Assembly: GCA_902825855.1 (NCBI GenBank)
Contig: CADECW010000036.1
Location: 1 to 55,195 of the forward strand
Source: an uncultured Rhodospirillales bacterium
GTDB lineage: Bacteria; Pseudomonadota; Alphaproteobacteria; Reyranellales; Reyranellaceae
Direction: 5' to 3'
Length of the DNA stretch: 55,195 nucleotides
Part shown: positions 52,858 to 55,195 of the stretch, piece after piece
Numbering within the stretch: the first letter of the stretch is position 1
How the letters are laid out: every line of letters begins with the position of its first letter
Notes under the pieces: generated by a model
Database searches by the model: none
What the model saw: only the letters and a program-made list of their open reading frames with translations
Told to the model about the DNA's origin: nothing
Position numbers and translations under genes: made by a program

Positions 52858-53988
52858 ATGACCGAGCGTATTTTTCGTTATCTCCGAGAGCAGCAGCCCG
52901 AGACGCCGTGCCTCGTGGTCGATCTCGACGTCGTCGAGAACAATTTCCGACGCATGCGTGAGCTGCTGCCCGCGGCCCACATCTTCTACGCCGTGAAGGC
53001 CAACCCGGCTGCCCAGATCCTGTCGCGCCTCTCCAACCTCGGCTCCAAGTTCGATACCGCGAGCCGCGGCGAGATCGAGCTCGTGCAGGCGACCGGCGTG
53101 TCGATGGATCGCGTGTCCTTCGGCAACACGATTAAGAAGGAGAAGGACATCGCCTGGGCCTACCAGCAGGGCGTGCGGCTGTTCGCCTTCGACAGCGAGG
53201 CCGAGCTTCAGAAGCTCGTCCGCGTCGCGCCGGGTGCGCGCGTGTTCTGCCGCGTGCTGGTCGATTGCGGCGGCGCCGAATGGCCGCTCAGCAAGAAGTT
53301 CGGCTGTGCGCCGGAGATGGCCAAGGACCTGCTGCGCAAGGCCAAGGACTGGGGGCTCGATCCCTATGGCGTCTCCTTCCATGTCGGCAGCCAGCAGACC
53401 GACCTCGAGCAGTGGGACAGGGCGCTGGGCCAGGTCTCGCAGATGTTCTTCGCGCTTGCCGAAGAGGGCGTGGACCTGCGCATGGTCAACCTGGGCGGCG
53501 GCTTTCCCGCGCGCTATCGCTCCGAGGTGAGCCCGATCGAGGCTTACTGCGAGGCGGTGACCCGCGCGCTGGTGCGCCACTTCGGCAACCGCATGCCCGA
53601 GGTGATCATCGAGCCGGGCCGCTCGATGGTGGGCGATGCCGGGGTGATCCAGAGCGAGGTGGTCCTGGTCTCGCGCAAGGCGGCCAACGACCGCAAGCGC
53701 TGGGTATACCTCGACATCGGCAAGTTCTCGGGCCTCGCCGAGACCATGGGCGAAAGCATCAAGTACCGCCTGCGCACCGCGCGTGACGGCACGCGCGTGG
53801 GACCGGTCGTGCTCGCGGGCCCGACCTGCGACTCGGCAGACATCCTCTACGAAAAGACCGAGTACAAGCTTCCGCTGTCGCTGAAGCCCGGCGACAAGGT
53901 CGAGATCCTGGCCACCGGCGCCTACACGACCACGTACTCTTCGGTCGCCTTCAACGGCTTCGCACCGCTAAAGGCGATCTGCATCTAG
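52858..53988 (+). CDS. Ornithine decarboxylase (alanine-racemase-fold, eukaryotic-type family)
   Basis: This 376-residue PLP enzyme of fold type III converts ornithine to putrescine. The PLP lysine is Lys47 (YAVKANP); HVGSQ, GGGFP and EPGRS bind the cofactor phosphate. Cys324 in GPTCDSADIL is the catalytic Cys of the ornithine/lysine decarboxylase clade, unlike diaminopimelate decarboxylase. It is shorter than eukaryotic enzymes but typical for alphaproteobacteria. The ATG at 52858 follows the structured leader, with only a weak ribosome site. Downstream a strong hairpin separates it from the homospermidine synthase, so the two may be partly independent transcripts. Confidence 0.9.
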   Translation: MTERIFRYLREQQPETPCLVVDLDVVENNFRRMRELLPAAHIFYAVKANPAAQILSRLSNLGSKFDTASRGEIELVQATGVSMDRVSFGNTIKKEKDIAWAYQQGVRLFAFDSEAELQKLVRVAPGARVFCRVLVDCGGAEWPLSKKFGCAPEMAKDLLRKAKDWGLDPYGVSFHVGSQQTDLEQWDRALGQVSQMFFALAEEGVDLRMVNLGGGFPARYRSEVSPIEAYCEAVTRALVRHFGNRMPEVIIEPGRSMVGDAGVIQSEVVLVSRKAANDRKRWVYLDIGKFSGLAETMGESIKYRLRTARDGTRVGPVVLAGPTCDSADILYEKTEYKLPLSLKPGDKVEILATGAYTTTYSSVAFNGFAPLKAICI

Positions 53989-53993
53989 CCCTA

Positions 53994-54041
53994 CGTTCTG
54001 TAACAGAACGAGCTTAACGGGGCCTTGAGAAAGGCCCCGTT
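53994..54041 (+). terminator. Double hairpin between ornithine decarboxylase and homospermidine synthase
   Basis: CGTTCTG/CAGAACG (53994-54010) is followed by a perfect 11-base-pair stem AACGGGGCCTT/AAGGCCCCGTT (54016-54026 and 54031-54041). Only a short GACGTTT follows, so termination may be incomplete and allow some read-through. Confidence 0.7.
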
Positions 54042-54083
54042 GACGTTTATCGACCACTTTTGAGACATGTCAGGAACGCGGAA

Positions 54084-55195
54084 ATGGCGAAGAAAGTCGC
54101 GCGTAAGGGCAACAAGAAGCTCTCGAAGAAGTACGCTTCCTTCTCCGGCCGCATGGTCATGATCGGCTTCGGCTCGATCGGCCAGGGCGTGATGCCGCTG
54201 ATCTTCCGGCACATCGACATCAAGCCGGACCAGATCACGGTCATCTCCGCCGAGGACCGCGGCGGTCTGAAGGAGCTTGAGAAGTTCGGCGTCACCTTCA
54301 TCAAGAAGCGCCTCACCCGCGAGAACCTTCGCCAAAGCCTCGACAAGCGCGTGGGCAAGGGCGACTTCGTGGTCAACCTGTCGGTCGAGGTCGCCTCGAC
54401 GGCCCTGGTCGAGTTCTGCCAGGAGAAGGGCGCGCTCTATATCGACACCTGCATCGAGCCCTGGCCCGGCGGCTATACCGACCCCAGCCTGTCCGTCTCG
54501 CTGCGCTCCAACTACGCGCTGCGCGAGAACATGCTGAAGCTGGCGCCCAAGTACCGCGGCGGGCCGACGGCGGTGATCGCCCATGGCGCCAACCCGGGCC
54601 TGGTCTCGCACTTCGTGAAGAAGGCGCTGGTCAACCTCGCACGGGACACCGGCATGGGCGCGATGAAGCCCGCTACCCGCGAGGGCTGGGGCGAGCTGGC
54701 GCGCGACCTTGGTGTCAAGGTGATCCATATCGCCGAGCGCGACACCCAGGTCTCCAAGAAGCCCAAGAAGGTCGGCGAGTTCGTCAACACCTGGTCGATC
54801 GACGGCTTCGTGTCGGAGGGCAGCCAGCCCGCCGAGATGGGCTGGGGCACCCACGAGAAGGGCCTTCCGTTCGACGGCGCGCGCCATGAGTTCGGCTGTG
54901 ACGCGGCGATCTACCTGAACCGGCCGGGTCTCATCACCCGGGTGCGCACCTGGACACCGCTCGAGGGGCCGTTCCACGGGTTCATCATCACCCACAACGA
55001 ATCGATCTCGATCGCCGACTACTACACCCTGCGCCAGGGCCAGCATGTTGCTTATCGGCCGACCGTCCACTACGCCTATCACCCGTGCGATCAGGCGATC
55101 ATGTCGATGCACGAATGCGCGGGAAAGAACCTGCACCAGCAGAAGAAGCAGCGCCTGATCGTCGACGAGATCACCGAGGGCCGCGACGAACTCGG
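54084..55195 (+). CDS. hss: Homospermidine synthase (3' end beyond the window)
   Basis: The gene is cut by the right edge after 370 codons; family members have about 475-480. The protein starts with a basic tail, then the NAD motif GFGSIGQG (28-35), and has IDTCIEPWPGGY and GANPGLVSHFVKKAL, typical for the saccharopine-dehydrogenase-like homospermidine synthases. The enzyme joins two putrescines, or spermidine and putrescine, to homospermidine using NAD. The preceding ornithine decarboxylase supplies putrescine. AGGA lies ahead of the ATG. Confidence 0.92.
   Translation, partial: MAKKVARKGNKKLSKKYASFSGRMVMIGFGSIGQGVMPLIFRHIDIKPDQITVISAEDRGGLKELEKFGVTFIKKRLTRENLRQSLDKRVGKGDFVVNLSVEVASTALVEFCQEKGALYIDTCIEPWPGGYTDPSLSVSLRSNYALRENMLKLAPKYRGGPTAVIAHGANPGLVSHFVKKALVNLARDTGMGAMKPATREGWGELARDLGVKVIHIAERDTQVSKKPKKVGEFVNTWSIDGFVSEGSQPAEMGWGTHEKGLPFDGARHEFGCDAAIYLNRPGLITRVRTWTPLEGPFHGFIITHNESISIADYYTLRQGQHVAYRPTVHYAYHPCDQAIMSMHECAGKNLHQQKKQRLIVDEITEGRDEL

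Overview
The window looks like a chromosomal segment of a GC-rich alphaproteobacterium. The evidence is a SAM-II riboswitch in front of metZ, an argD-argF-hslO operon, apaG and folE, an ornithine decarboxylase next to a homospermidine synthase, and a Caulobacter-type ceramide gene set. GC content and codon use would suit a Rhodospirillales/Reyranella-like or rhizobial relative, but that placement is inference. I see no rRNA, tRNA, CRISPR array, insertion sequence, integrase or phage gene.

Region 1 (1-9.8 kb) is mixed metabolism. It holds a tandem duplicate of a secreted SGNH hydrolase, a cyclase-family hydrolase, a carboxymuconolactone decarboxylase-like protein, a class II aldolase, an alpha/beta hydrolase that seems broken by a frameshift, a vWA (DUF1194) protein, a glycine-rich RRM RNA-binding protein and a ThDP enzyme of the acetolactate synthase family. 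Region 2 (9.8-18.5 kb) is housekeeping: SAM-II riboswitch plus attenuator, metZ, a TenA-like protein, a divergent MarR/PaaI pair, a CDF transporter, apaG, folE, argE, a quinone-oxidoreductase-like protein and a methyltransferase. Region 3 (18.5-28 kb) holds an orphan oligopeptide-type binding protein, an ankyrin-repeat protein, a second Cys/Met PLP enzyme, a DadA-like oxidoreductase, an Lrp regulator, a HAD dehalogenase, a GNAT protein and an IlvD/Edd dehydratase.

Region 4 (28-41.5 kb) is the most accessory-looking part. It has a TRAP-type binding protein without a signal peptide, a small membrane protein, a Baeyer-Villiger-type monooxygenase, a histidine kinase / periplasmic sugar-binding protein / SpoIIAA-like set on one strand, a large catalase, an MFS transporter and a fused double CaiB/BaiF CoA-transferase.

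Region 5 (41.5-55.2 kb) has argD-argF-hslO on the minus strand. Divergent from it lies a seven-gene plus-strand run: acyl-AMP ligase, SDR-type reductase, acyl carrier protein, serine palmitoyltransferase, metallophosphoesterase, GNAT-fold acyltransferase and MFS transporter. I read this as a bacterial ceramide (sphingolipid) pathway, with the phosphoesterase and the transporter as extra, less-described members. The window ends with an ornithine decarboxylase behind a long structured leader that contains a leader ORF, followed by a homospermidine synthase cut by the right edge. Putrescine made by the first would feed the second.
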